This document shows, one piece after another, positions 1 through 7,038 of a stretch of 15,388 bases of DNA. The position numbers and the translations under genes are program-made. The DNA comes from Bacillota bacterium (GTDB lineage Bacteria > Bacillota > Clostridia > Lachnospirales > Lachnospiraceae), in contig JAEZGK010000023.1 of assembly GCA_023437365.1 (NCBI GenBank), forward strand, positions 1 through 15,388, in the 5' to 3' direction. Numbering within the stretch: position 1 is the stretch's first letter; every line of letters starts with the position of its first letter. The notes beneath the pieces are model-generated. The model was not told the origin of the DNA, searched no databases, and saw nothing but the letters and a program-made list of their open reading frames with translations.

Positions 1-176
1 ACGAGTTCGTAAACGCAAACTTCTATCGAAGTTAGCGTTTCAATGAAAATCTATTTTTGGAGTGCATGTGACACTCCATATTTTTAGAATTTTCAGGGTT
101 GTTTCACTGTTCAATTATCAAGGTTCATTCTTCATCGAAGCTTGTTTTGCACCGATGTCTGACGTTTGCCGTCAAC
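1..176 (-). other. Leader of a probable stable-RNA (rRNA) operon lying off the left edge
   Basis: No ORF of note. Downstream (leftward) of two consensus promoters, the minus strand holds small hairpins: TGACG/CGTCA at 162-176, GGAGTG/CACTCC near 59-78, and a stem with AAACGC/GCGTTT and AACTTC/GAAGTT arms at 11-40. Between them is a stretch like the boxA/spacer sequences of clostridial rRNA operons (CCTTGATAATTGAACAGTG on the minus strand, about 106-124). Tandem strong promoters plus such a leader suggest a 16S-first rRNA operon to the left. No mature rRNA or tRNA sequence is inside the window, so the assignment is inference. Confidence 0.5.
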
Positions 177-182
177 TTTTTT

Positions 183-211
183 AGTTTAACACACACCGCG
201 AATTATGTCAA
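183..211 (-). promoter_or_regulatory. Sigma-A promoter P2 of the left-edge RNA operon
   Basis: On the minus strand a perfect -35 box TTGACA (206-211) is followed after 17 bp by TAAACT (183-188). Transcription would start near 176 and run off the left edge. It is the downstream member of a tandem pair, an arrangement typical of rRNA operons. Confidence 0.7.
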
Positions 212-286
212 CCACATTTTTATTTATTTTTAATTTCATCAAGCTATTCTCAAGCTATCGTGGTTGCTCATCAACGGTGGAGTTTT

Positions 287-315
287 ATTTTACATTCCTA
301 AAAGGAAAAAGTCAA
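287..315 (-). promoter_or_regulatory. Sigma-A promoter P1 of the left-edge RNA operon
   Basis: On the minus strand TTGACT (310-315), a 17-bp spacer and TAAAAT (287-292). It lies about 100 bp upstream of a second consensus promoter in the same direction. I see nothing distinctive between 316 and 439. Confidence 0.65.
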
Positions 316-439
316 GCAGAAAAAACAACTTTTATATATTTCATTGTATAATACCGAGAGCAGTGGAATTTAATCTTGCAAAGTGGAATTTAACTTTTCA
401 ATCGACCTTTATATAGTTATTATTAAGTACAGAAAAAGT

Positions 440-467
440 AAAAACCTGCCACTATTACAGGCAGGTT
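440..467 (-). terminator. Intrinsic terminator of the lipoprotein / PH-protein operon
   Basis: Perfect 8-bp stem AACCTGCC (443-450) / GGCAGGTT (460-467) with a 9-nt loop, followed on the minus strand by TTTTTACTTTTT. It lies 10 bp past the stop codon of the PH-domain gene. Confidence 0.9.
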
Positions 468-477
468 CGTATAATCA

Positions 478-858
478 CTATTTGATTTGCTCAAGCTCTT
501 CCTCTTCCAGCTCTTCTGCATCTATGTTCAGTGTGTGGAGCGCTCTTCTCTTTCTTCTGGCCTCCTCGGAATATGTCATTATAAAGTCCTTAATTTCACT
601 GGAGTGCCTGATATGATATAAAATCAGTTCAGGATGTGTGGTATCCCCCGTATAGCATATAATTGTTCCGATTTTGAACATTCTCTCGGATAAACTTCTT
701 GTCAATCTGACATCCTGAATCTTATACATCAGTGCGTCATCCTCCGTTATACTAAGGAATCCTGATGTTATCGTAATCTTATCTTCATTAATTGTATATT
801 TCGTAAATGTAAACGGTAAACCAAAAAACTTAATACGCTTTCGCTCCACAAAGCTCAT
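478..858 (-). CDS. Small cytoplasmic bacterial PH-domain (bPH2/YdbT-like) protein
   Basis: 126 residues with no signal peptide or membrane segment. The middle carries the family pattern of bacterial PH (DUF304/bPH_2) domains: a strand-rich start, then ITEDDALMYKIQDVRLTRS, an ERMFKIGTI segment, and a charged strand ending in an RHSSEIKDFI helix. The last 25 residues are very acidic (ending EELEEEELEQIK). Family members often sit beside or inside membrane proteins; the exact role is unknown. It begins 28 bp after the lipoprotein stop and ends just before a strong terminator, so it is the last gene of that operon. The SD before the ATG is weak, which suggests coupling to the upstream gene. The family call is fairly secure; no function can be assigned. 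Confidence 0.75.
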   Translation of the reverse strand: MSFVERKRIKFFGLPFTFTKYTINEDKITITSGFLSITEDDALMYKIQDVRLTRSLSERMFKIGTIICYTGDTTHPELILYHIRHSSEIKDFIMTYSEEARRKRRALHTLNIDAEELEEEELEQIK

Positions 859-886
859 ACTATCCGATCCATACCTTTCTTATGAA

Positions 887-1582
887 TTATTTAAAGACTA
901 TCATCGTCGATTTCTCCCCTTGGGAAACCGTTAGGTTGATATCCGATATTTCCTTCTCTTTCTTAATTTCGAATATTAAAAGAACCTGTTTTTCTTCGTT
1001 ACTTTTCAGAGATATGTCTAGATACTGCAGGTCATTCTCTATCAGGGAAAGAGATGGTTCGTATGCCGTTTCGGCATTTATGTCCAACTGAAACCGGATA
1101 TCAGCCTTAGTCAGATTTAAGGTCTTCTTTTTATCTGTTTTATTCTTTAATAGAAAGGTTACCACAGCCAACTGATTACCCTGTCTTGGTGTGACTGTAA
1201 AGTAAGCGTCTGTTGAGTCCTCAGGATAACTATCTGTAATTTTATATCCTTCATACTGTAAATCAAAACCAGCAGCATCGATTACCTCCGAAAGGGTATA
1301 CTCCTTCTTTGTCTCTGAAGTAGCTGCTTCACTGGTGACCGCAGAAACCGTTTCCGTATTCTGTACAGGGACTGCCGATGGTGTAATAGCAACCGCAGGT
1401 TCTACACTAACCTGTTCGACCGGAAGTAAGGCTTCATGATAATAATCATCCTGCTCTAATAGCTTTCCAGCCATATACTCTGCAGCAGAATCACTCTGTT
1501 CATCAGTGTAATTATATTCCTTGATGCATCCGGTAAGGCTGAACATAAGAAGTAAAATGATTAAGGTTCTTGCCCGTTTCAT
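887..1582 (-). CDS. Predicted lipoprotein with C-terminal Ig-like (DUF4352-type) domain
   Basis: 231 residues. The N-terminus is a lipoprotein signal: KR at 2-3, a hydrophobic stretch at 7-16 and a lipobox LTGC with the lipidated Cys at 19. Residues 20-95 are a low-complexity linker rich in A/T/V/E/S. Residues 100-231 are strand-rich (TPRQGNQLAVVTFLLKNKTD, then LLIFEIKK), resembling the extracellular Ig-like DUF4352 fold, but I see no decisive motif. I chose the ATG at 1582 because GGAGGG lies 7 nt upstream; the TTG one codon earlier is too close. It should be anchored outside the membrane. It shares a terminator with the PH-domain gene and is separated from the kinase genes by another terminator, so it is an independent operon. 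It may be a sensor or accessory lipoprotein for its neighbours, which is inference. Confidence 0.8.
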   Translation of the reverse strand: MKRARTLIILLLMFSLTGCIKEYNYTDEQSDSAAEYMAGKLLEQDDYYHEALLPVEQVSVEPAVAITPSAVPVQNTETVSAVTSEAATSETKKEYTLSEVIDAAGFDLQYEGYKITDSYPEDSTDAYFTVTPRQGNQLAVVTFLLKNKTDKKKTLNLTKADIRFQLDINAETAYEPSLSLIENDLQYLDISLKSNEEKQVLLIFEIKKEKEISDINLTVSQGEKSTMIVFK

Positions 1583-1604
1583 CAATTGTCCCTCCAGTAT
1601 AGGT

Positions 1605-1784
1605 CTATCTTATGCTGTATGTACCCTGAATATAGGGTGGTACATCTATCATATTAACACTTTTCATAAATTTTGCAACTAGAATTCGTATTCCTTCGAT
1701 ATAATAGTGAACATGTGTCAGTATATTGTTCCCTTCCATGCTTGCTTCGCAGGTCTTGCCTGTCTGCGGATTGCAAAACACCAT
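1605..1784 (-). CDS. Possible 59-codon ORF upstream of the lipoprotein gene
   Basis: ATG at 1784 to TAG at 1605-1607 encodes a 59-residue, mostly hydrophilic peptide with two cysteines near its start (FCNPQTGKTCEA) and a VHYYIEGIRILVAKF stretch. I do not recognise it. In favour: it fills the gap between the kinase terminator and the lipoprotein SD exactly, and ends 22 nt before the lipoprotein ATG, an operon-like spacing. Against: no good SD precedes the ATG, there is no promoter between it and the terminator, and a promoter-like pair lies inside it (1651-1678). It could be a small real gene, a gene remnant or chance. Confidence 0.25.
   Translation of the reverse strand: MVFCNPQTGKTCEASMEGNNILTHVHYYIEGIRILVAKFMKSVNMIDVPPYIQGTYSIR
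1618..1642. promoter_or_regulatory. Dyad at the lipoprotein-operon transcription start
   Basis: An interrupted inverted repeat with outer arms TGTACC/GGTACA and an alternative inner pairing ACCCT/AGGGT around an A/T-rich centre. It lies right at and just past the expected start site of the promoter at 1651-1678, so it could be a repressor operator or a 5'-end hairpin. Confidence 0.35.
1651..1678 (-). promoter_or_regulatory. Putative sigma-A promoter of the lipoprotein/PH operon
   Basis: Minus-strand TTGCAA (1673-1678), a 16-bp spacer and TAATAT (1651-1656), giving a start near 1644 and a leader of about 60 nt before the lipoprotein ATG. The spacer is one base short of ideal. Confidence 0.45.
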
Positions 1785-1808
1785 TCTTATAACTCAAATT
1801 TCTATGCA

Positions 1809-1859
1809 ATAAAATAATCACAGCCATACTTTGATCAAACAGGAATGACTGTGATTATT
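1809..1859 (-). terminator. Terminator of the two-component operon
   Basis: Perfect 11-bp stem AATAATCACAG (1813-1823) / CTGTGATTATT (1849-1859), followed on the minus strand by TTATTG. It starts 6 bp after the kinase stop codon. The stem is A/T-rich at its base but long. Confidence 0.75.
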
Positions 1860-1864
1860 CATTA

Positions 1865-3427
1865 TTATGATTTTGTATCGAGTTCAAACCAAAACTCAAC
1901 CCCAACAGATCGGTTAATCACTCCACACTGCCGGTTATGGGAATTCATGATCGCTTTTACTATGGAAAGTCCTATTCCGTTGCCTCCATACTCCCTGGTT
2001 CTCGCTTTGTCCACCTTATAGAACTTAATCCATATCTTATCAATATCCTCCTCTGGTATATTCTCTCCGGTATTGAATACTGCTACCCGAACCGTATCCT
2101 CTCTCGGAATCAATTTTATCTCTATGATTTTCTGATCACTGACATGATTAAGTGCATTACTGATATAGTTTGTAACAACCTGTTCAATCAGATATTCATC
2201 CGCCCATACAAAGACCGGATCTGTCTGTTCAAAATGCAGGGTCACTTCCTTCTGTTTGAATAGGATTTCTGTAGAACTCAGCACGGATCTGATCAATGTC
2301 ACGATATCAAAGCGCTCGAAGTTTACTTGATTATTACCGAATTCCAGTTCATTTAAGCTGAGCAGCTTCTTAACCATTTGATTCATCTTGTCTGCTTCAT
2401 CTATGATTACCTCGCAGTAAAAATCACGGCTCTCCGCATCTTCATTGATATTCTCTTTGAGTCCTTCGGCATATCCCTGAATTAGTGAAATAGGTGTCTT
2501 AAGCTCATGTGATACGTTCGATAAAAATTCCTTACGCATCTCATCGATTTCCGTCTTCTTCTGAATGTCACTCACCAATTCATTATTTGCCTGCTTCAAT
2601 TCCTGAATCGTATTCTCAAGCTTATCCGAAAGTGTGTTGATGCTATTCCCCAACTCTCCTATCTCATCCTTGGATTTCACTTTATACTTTACCTCAAAAT
2701 CCAAATCCGACATCTTCTTAGCTATCCCTGACAATTCAAGAATCGGCTGTGTAAATTTCTTACTGATAATCAACATTGCCAAGGAACCAAGAATTACGGT
2801 TATGATTCCGACATAAGCCAGAAAATCGTTTGCTATGGATACCCCCTCTTCAATACTTTCAAAATTAGTACGGAGTAATACCACCTTAAAATTATCATCG
2901 AAGGTGCCCGAAGTTCCACCGGATTCAGTTACAGCCTCCAACTGCGGAAAGGTTGCGTTCACCAAGGCATACATATCTATATAACTGGAATCCTTCTGGG
3001 CATCATAAAGGCTGATGATATAGTAATTGTCCTTTTGCTTTAGAACCCTTCGGTTTTCAAAGTTAGGATTCATATAGCCGTAAATGTATTCCTTCAGCAT
3101 TGTCATCATCTGATTGAATTCTCTGTCGCCAAGGTTGATACGTGTGGGATAGATCATGGTACCTGTGGATCGAAGGACATAGATATCAACAGAATATTTC
3201 GATTCCAGTTTTTCCAGCCGCAAGGTATCTTGTTCCGTCAAATCATCAACAGACATGTCCTTACAGATTGCATTGATGTCATTAAAGGTCTTGTCCAGTG
3301 TGGACATCTTAGTTCTTACATAATATTCCGACAGAAAGGAGCGGTTCACAACCCAGGTAACAAATATAGTAAGGATTACCATCGTAGTCAATACAAGGGT
3401 TATCCTGAAACGAATGGAATGCTTCAT
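1865..3427 (-). CDS. Membrane sensor histidine kinase (HAMP-HisKA-HATPase)
   Basis: 520 residues, full length for the class. Membrane segments at about 8-28 and 200-222 enclose an extracytoplasmic sensor region of about 170 residues. A HAMP linker (about 222-275) is followed by a coiled-coil and the HisKA dimerisation helix with the phospho-accepting His307 in SHELKTP. The ATPase domain shows the N box (N420-x3-N424), the G1-type FNTGENI (451-457) and the G2 box GGNGIGLSI (481-489). Its ATG overlaps the response-regulator stop as ATGA, so the pair is translationally coupled. The sensor segment has no domain I can name. The neighbouring lipoprotein operon could be a target or accessory factor, which is inference only. 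Kinase and partner are certain; the signal is unknown. Confidence 0.95.
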   Translation of the reverse strand: MKHSIRFRITLVLTTMVILTIFVTWVVNRSFLSEYYVRTKMSTLDKTFNDINAICKDMSVDDLTEQDTLRLEKLESKYSVDIYVLRSTGTMIYPTRINLGDREFNQMMTMLKEYIYGYMNPNFENRRVLKQKDNYYIISLYDAQKDSSYIDMYALVNATFPQLEAVTESGGTSGTFDDNFKVVLLRTNFESIEEGVSIANDFLAYVGIITVILGSLAMLIISKKFTQPILELSGIAKKMSDLDFEVKYKVKSKDEIGELGNSINTLSDKLENTIQELKQANNELVSDIQKKTEIDEMRKEFLSNVSHELKTPISLIQGYAEGLKENINEDAESRDFYCEVIIDEADKMNQMVKKLLSLNELEFGNNQVNFERFDIVTLIRSVLSSTEILFKQKEVTLHFEQTDPVFVWADEYLIEQVVTNYISNALNHVSDQKIIEIKLIPREDTVRVAVFNTGENIPEEDIDKIWIKFYKVDKARTREYGGNGIGLSIVKAIMNSHNRQCGVINRSVGVEFWFELDTKS

Positions 3428-4101
3428 GCATCCACCTCGAATTTATAGCCTAACCCCCATATTGTCTTGATGCAATCTCCCTTCGGTCCCATCTTGCTTC
3501 GAAGCTTCTTCACATGGGTATCGATGGTTCTGGCATCACCAAAATAGTCATAGTTCCATACATTATTCAGTATTTTCTCTCTGGAAAGAGCTACTCCCTG
3601 ATTTGTTACAAAGTAAGACAGAAGCTCGAATTCCTTAAAGCTCAAATCTACCTCCTGACCGTCTATCTTTACCAGGTGAGCATTCTTATCGAGAACAATG
3701 CCTCCGACCTCCAAAATCTCCTCATCAGTCTGCTGCGTTCTTCGAAGTACCGCCTCTACTCTTGCAACCAGTATCTTTGGACTAAAAGGCTTCGAAATAT
3801 ATTCGTCTACACCAAGATCAAAGCCCTGAAGTTCATCCTTCTCATCACTCTTTGCAGTCAGCATAATGATCGGAACCTTGGAATACTGTCTGATTTCCTT
3901 GCACACCTGCCATCCGTCCAGCTTAGGCATCATGATGTCCAGTATTACCAATGCGATTTCCTTTGTGGAAAAGAAGATATCAATAGCCTGTTCTCCGTTC
4001 TCTGCTTCTATCACATCAAAATTCTTTCGCACCAAAAAGTCCTTCACAAGCTTACGCATTCTGCTTTCATCATCAACAACTAAGATTTTCAGCTTATCCA
4101 T
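3424..4101 (-). CDS. OmpR/PhoB-family response regulator
   Basis: 225 residues from the chosen start. The receiver domain (1-120) has acidic pocket D10/D11, phospho-acceptor Asp55 in LVILDIMMP, Thr82 and Lys104 in SKPF. A winged-helix effector domain (about 128-225) ends in the family's KTIWGLGYKFE. I chose the ATG at 4101 because GGAGG lies 6 nt upstream; an in-frame start 7 codons earlier lacks an SD and would add residues not seen in the family. It is the first gene of the operon with the kinase. A perfect 18-bp palindrome lies about 50 bp upstream of its ATG and could be a control site. Confidence 0.95.
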   Translation of the reverse strand: MDKLKILVVDDESRMRKLVKDFLVRKNFDVIEAENGEQAIDIFFSTKEIALVILDIMMPKLDGWQVCKEIRQYSKVPIIMLTAKSDEKDELQGFDLGVDEYISKPFSPKILVARVEAVLRRTQQTDEEILEVGGIVLDKNAHLVKIDGQEVDLSFKEFELLSYFVTNQGVALSREKILNNVWNYDYFGDARTIDTHVKKLRSKMGPKGDCIKTIWGLGYKFEVDA

Positions 4102-4152
4102 TTGGCACCTCCATAATTTCAAAGTGCGAAGAAGTCAAAATGAAATTCCATG

Positions 4153-4170
4153 ACGAATTCTTGAATTCGT
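4153..4170. promoter_or_regulatory. Perfect palindrome upstream of the response regulator
   Basis: Inverted repeat ACGAATTC-TT-GAATTCGT, which also reads as a direct repeat of GAATTC at 8-bp spacing. It lies about 52 bp before the regulator ATG. It could bind the regulator itself (autoregulation), bind another dimeric factor, or form a short leader hairpin. I could not place a convincing sigma-A promoter in this gap. Confidence 0.4.
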
Positions 4171-4196
4171 AAGATTTCTATTCAGAAGTTCTTCAG

Positions 4197-4223
4197 GATC
4201 ATTCTAGTCTTATCAGAATGATC
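4197..4223 (-). terminator. Hairpin past the membrane-protein gene, possible terminator
   Basis: Perfect 9-bp stem GATCATTCT (4197-4205) / AGAATGATC (4215-4223) with a 9-nt loop. It lies about 50 bp past the stop of the 4274-4855 gene. It lacks a U-run on the minus strand, so it is either a weak terminator, an mRNA 3'-end stabiliser or an operator for the downstream two-component operon. Confidence 0.4.
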
Positions 4224-4273
4224 TACACACTTTTCTCTTATCGTAGCATCGAACTATGAAAAAATTGTGAAAA

Positions 4274-4855
4274 TTATTCATCTGTTTGAGAATTTATTTC
4301 ATATTTGACAGCATTTTCCCTTTGTTCCAGTGCAGTTTCCCTGGCATCCAACTCCTGCTGCCATGCTTCGTACTTATCTATTACTTGATTCTCGTAGATA
4401 GAATACATACTTCTGTCCATAAATATAGATATCAGCAGCATTATTACAATGATACCAACCAGAAAAGCACTGATAATTCTTGAGTTTTTCAATTTGATCC
4501 GATAATCCTCTATCATTTCAAGATGAGCTTTCTCCTGTTCACGCTCCAATACATTATCATATACACGAATGGGATTATTCGGTTTCTCAATCCTTATTCC
4601 CGGCAAGTTATCCTCAGTAATAATTCCAGCCGCCAAAATCTTGTCCCGCAATTCCGCCATAAACTCTATCCCAACGACGGACTTGAGAGTCTTTCTCTCT
4701 ACAAGCTTGTTATAAAGCTTCAATACCTTGTTAACATCATTCATATCAGTATTGGCTCTAATGTATTCCACACTCTCCAATTCCCGCTTTGCGTCCTTAT
4801 AATCATGAGAGTCCTCGAAGCTATATCCTGAAAGCTTATAATCATTATTCCCCAT
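4274..4855 (-). CDS. Unknown single-pass membrane protein with C-terminal coiled coil
   Basis: 193 residues, not recognised. The N-terminal 120 residues are soluble and highly charged, with helical stretches. One clear membrane segment lies at about 127-146 (IISAFLVGIIVIMLLISIFM), preceded by K/R residues, so the N-terminus is probably cytoplasmic. The remaining 47 residues include a heptad-like run (YEAWQQELDARETALEQRENAV, about 162-183) that would project outside. The start is secure, with AGGAG 6-7 nt before the ATG. It follows the oxidoreductase by 30 bp with no terminator between, so they share an mRNA. Nothing in the sequence ties it to the oxidoreductase reaction. Confidence 0.75.
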   Translation of the reverse strand: MGNNDYKLSGYSFEDSHDYKDAKRELESVEYIRANTDMNDVNKVLKLYNKLVERKTLKSVVGIEFMAELRDKILAAGIITEDNLPGIRIEKPNNPIRVYDNVLEREQEKAHLEMIEDYRIKLKNSRIISAFLVGIIVIMLLISIFMDRSMYSIYENQVIDKYEAWQQELDARETALEQRENAVKYEINSQTDE

Positions 4856-4885
4856 AACATTCTCCTCTTATGAAAATACGGCAGT

Positions 4886-5869
4886 TTATTCCATAGGATA
4901 AACCACTCCCCATTCCGTACGGATATCATCCATAAGCTTCATGATAGCAAGTGTTGTCTCATGTGGGATAATATCACTCTGCAGCTTCCCTTCCCGCAAG
5001 CATCGGTTCACTTCCTCCACTTCATAGACATAGCCGTTGGATGTAAACGGAAGCGAAAAAGTCTCCGCCAATTTACCCTCGGCATTATAAAGCTCCGCTT
5101 TCTCCGCAGTCCAAAAGGACGGTACAAATATTCTTCCGTTATCACCAATAATTACAGCATCATTACCTGTATTGGCAGTGATAGCCGAGCTTAAATCTGC
5201 AAGGGTACCGTCTTCAAAGTGCAATGCTATTATGTTCATCTCATCCACTTTAGTTTTACCTATGGAGGCACTGCTTATGACCCGGTCAGGCATCTTTCCC
5301 AAGAGAAAGGTAGCATAGCTGATCGGATATACGCCTACATCCAGAAGTGCACCTCCTGCTAGATGTGGATCATATAATCGACTTTGTGGATTAAATTCCG
5401 AACGAAAACCGAAAGAAGCCTGCAGGTATTTTACTTTACCAATTCGTTTCTCATCAATCCACTGCTTCACCATTCTAGTAACCGGAAGAAATTTTGTCCA
5501 CATGGCCTCCATTAGGAACACCTTATGTTCTTTCGCAAGGGTGATCAGCACTTCGGCTTCTCTCTGATTCACAGTGAAGGGCTTTTCACATAGTACAGCC
5601 TTTCCATGGGTTATGCAAAGGGAGGCATGCTTTCTGTGCTCTGTATGCGGGGTTGCAATATATATCACATCGATCTCACCGTCTTTTACCAGCTCCTCGT
5701 AGCTTCCGTAGGCTTTCCTTACATGAAAACGTTCTGCAAATTCATATGCTTTATCTGCGCTTCTTGAAGCAATTGCTGTTAATTCAGTATCCTTTAAGGA
5801 ATTCAGTGCTGTCGCAAATTTCTCTGCAATATGTCCGGCACCGATAATTCCCCATCTGATAGTTCTCAT
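4886..5869 (-). CDS. Gfo/Idh/MocA-family NAD(P)-dependent oxidoreductase
   Basis: 327 residues, normal length. The N-terminal Rossmann domain shows GIIGAGHIA (dinucleotide-binding G10-x-G12) and IATPHTEH. The family's catalytic signature follows: CEKPF with Lys96, then GGALLDVGVYPI with Asp177 and Tyr181. That Lys/Asp/Tyr set matches the dihydrodiol-dehydrogenase-like branch (trans-1,2-dihydrobenzenediol and sugar dehydrogenases) rather than the Asp-x3-His inositol dehydrogenases. The substrate is probably a sugar or related polyol, but this cannot be fixed from sequence. The start is secure (GGAGG 7 nt before the ATG), and a consensus promoter lies at 5905-5933. It is the first gene of a two-gene operon with an unknown membrane protein. 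Confidence 0.92.
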   Translation of the reverse strand: MRTIRWGIIGAGHIAEKFATALNSLKDTELTAIASRSADKAYEFAERFHVRKAYGSYEELVKDGEIDVIYIATPHTEHRKHASLCITHGKAVLCEKPFTVNQREAEVLITLAKEHKVFLMEAMWTKFLPVTRMVKQWIDEKRIGKVKYLQASFGFRSEFNPQSRLYDPHLAGGALLDVGVYPISYATFLLGKMPDRVISSASIGKTKVDEMNIIALHFEDGTLADLSSAITANTGNDAVIIGDNGRIFVPSFWTAEKAELYNAEGKLAETFSLPFTSNGYVYEVEEVNRCLREGKLQSDIIPHETTLAIMKLMDDIRTEWGVVYPME

Positions 5870-5904
5870 TGAAAATCCTCCTTTCTCTTAATAACTCTTT
5901 CTAT

Positions 5905-5933
5905 ATTGTACTATCTGGCTATCGCAAATGCAA
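5905..5933 (-). promoter_or_regulatory. Sigma-A promoter of the oxidoreductase operon
   Basis: Minus-strand TTGCAT (5928-5933), a 17-bp spacer and TACAAT (5905-5910). Transcription would start near 5898, about 29 nt before the oxidoreductase ATG. Confidence 0.75.
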
Positions 5934-5958
5934 GTTAAAGCCATCCGTTATCCACAAA

Positions 5959-5989
5959 GCAAAACAGACTGCTTCTGAGGTTATTTTGC
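5959..5989 (-). terminator. Probable terminator after the 6021-6878 acetyltransferase gene
   Basis: Two-part stem on the minus strand: GCAAAA/TTTTGC outside and CAGA/TCTG inside, with a 6-nt bulge on one side, followed by TTTGTGG. It lies about 30 bp past the stop. The bulge and weak U-run lower confidence. Confidence 0.45.
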
Positions 5990-6020
5990 ATCTTCTCTCA
6001 CCATAACCGAGCATTCTTGT

Positions 6021-6878
6021 CTACGACTGCAGCAGCATATATTCATAGACATCTTCGAGCGTTTGATATCCCAGCTTTTCATAAGCCCGATTCGATAGAG
6101 GATTTTTTTTATCAGCAAGCAAGGTGCAAAAGTCATAGCCTTGGCTCAAAAGGAATTTACTTAAATAATAAATATTGGCAGCTGCATATCCCATACCCCG
6201 GTGTTCCTCCGGTGTATAAATATAGGTTATCAGGATACCGCTCAACAGCTTCTTACACATTGCCGCCATGGAAACCGCTTCCCCCTCTTCATTAATAAAC
6301 AAATAAAGCTTTTTCTCCACTACCAGCCTGGTAGCCTTGACCAAAGCAGCCTCGTAATCCAATTCGCTCATCTTAGCCTCCATCCAAAACCGCAGCATCC
6401 AATCAGCGGCAAGCTTTGCCTCCGAAGGATCCGCGAGTCTTTGCTGTCCCAAAGCAGGCTTCAGCTCATTTACCTGTCTGATTTCCATAATCTCCATTTC
6501 CTGATTTTTTAGAAAATCACACTGAACCAGCATCTTATATTGGTCAATAAAACTCTGACAGAGCTCTCCACGTCCGGTAATACCTGTGATTGGGATATGT
6601 CTGTTGCCAAAAAAATCAGCCAGTATCACGGCTGCAGCCGTGGCATTTTCCTGCTGTAAGGACAGAAGTATCAGGTTATGACCGGTTTTATTACAGAAAA
6701 GCAATATAGGTTCCTGCTTCTCCAGCACTGCCCCATATATCTCTTTCCCCTGATCCGCAGGAGAAAGACTGTTATAGGCAGGATAAAGAAGCAGCTGACT
6801 GACTGCTTCCTTCTTTCTTAAATGCTCCTCGTAATCCTTCCGGAATAAACCAGCATCATTATATTCCTTAATCAGCAT
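6021..6878 (-). CDS. GNAT-family N-acetyltransferase
   Basis: 285 residues. The C-terminal half (about 150-285) is a GNAT domain: strand YLFINEEGEAVSMAAM, the acetyl-CoA pyrophosphate loop EEHRGMGYA (R227-x-x-G-x-G/A motif A), and the NPLSNRAYEKLGY helix-turn (259-271) usual at the end of the fold. The first 140 residues are a partner domain typical of predicted acetyltransferases of this size, some with a degenerate GNAT fold. The acceptor is unknown. The start is uncertain: ATG at 6878 has GGAAAG and GAGG nearby but at poor spacing, while an in-frame GTG at 6911 has no SD. It is transcribed separately from the upstream operon, which ends at the terminator near 6967-7012. Confidence 0.85.
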   Translation of the reverse strand: MLIKEYNDAGLFRKDYEEHLRKKEAVSQLLLYPAYNSLSPADQGKEIYGAVLEKQEPILLFCNKTGHNLILLSLQQENATAAAVILADFFGNRHIPITGITGRGELCQSFIDQYKMLVQCDFLKNQEMEIMEIRQVNELKPALGQQRLADPSEAKLAADWMLRFWMEAKMSELDYEAALVKATRLVVEKKLYLFINEEGEAVSMAAMCKKLLSGILITYIYTPEEHRGMGYAAANIYYLSKFLLSQGYDFCTLLADKKNPLSNRAYEKLGYQTLEDVYEYMLLQS

Positions 6879-6966
6879 CCTCTTACCCACTTTCCATGAA
6901 TAAAATATCACGTTATATACATCATAAGGTTTTCCCGAATTTCATGAATTTAAACCCAAATCACGA

Positions 6967-7012
6967 AAGAGGCCCTATCATGATGACTAAATCATCAAGC
7001 TCAGGACCTCTT
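6967..7012 (-). terminator. Terminator of the rsgA / acetyltransferase operon
   Basis: Stem AAGAGGTCCT/AGGGCCTCTT on the minus strand is fully paired (10 bp) if one U-G wobble is counted; the plus-strand copy would have a C-A mismatch there, which supports minus-strand use. An inner hairpin TGATGA/TCATCA completes the structure. The U-run after it is short (CTTTCGTGATTT). Confidence 0.65.
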
Positions 7013-7038
7013 CTTATGATTTAAAATAAAACTTTAAA

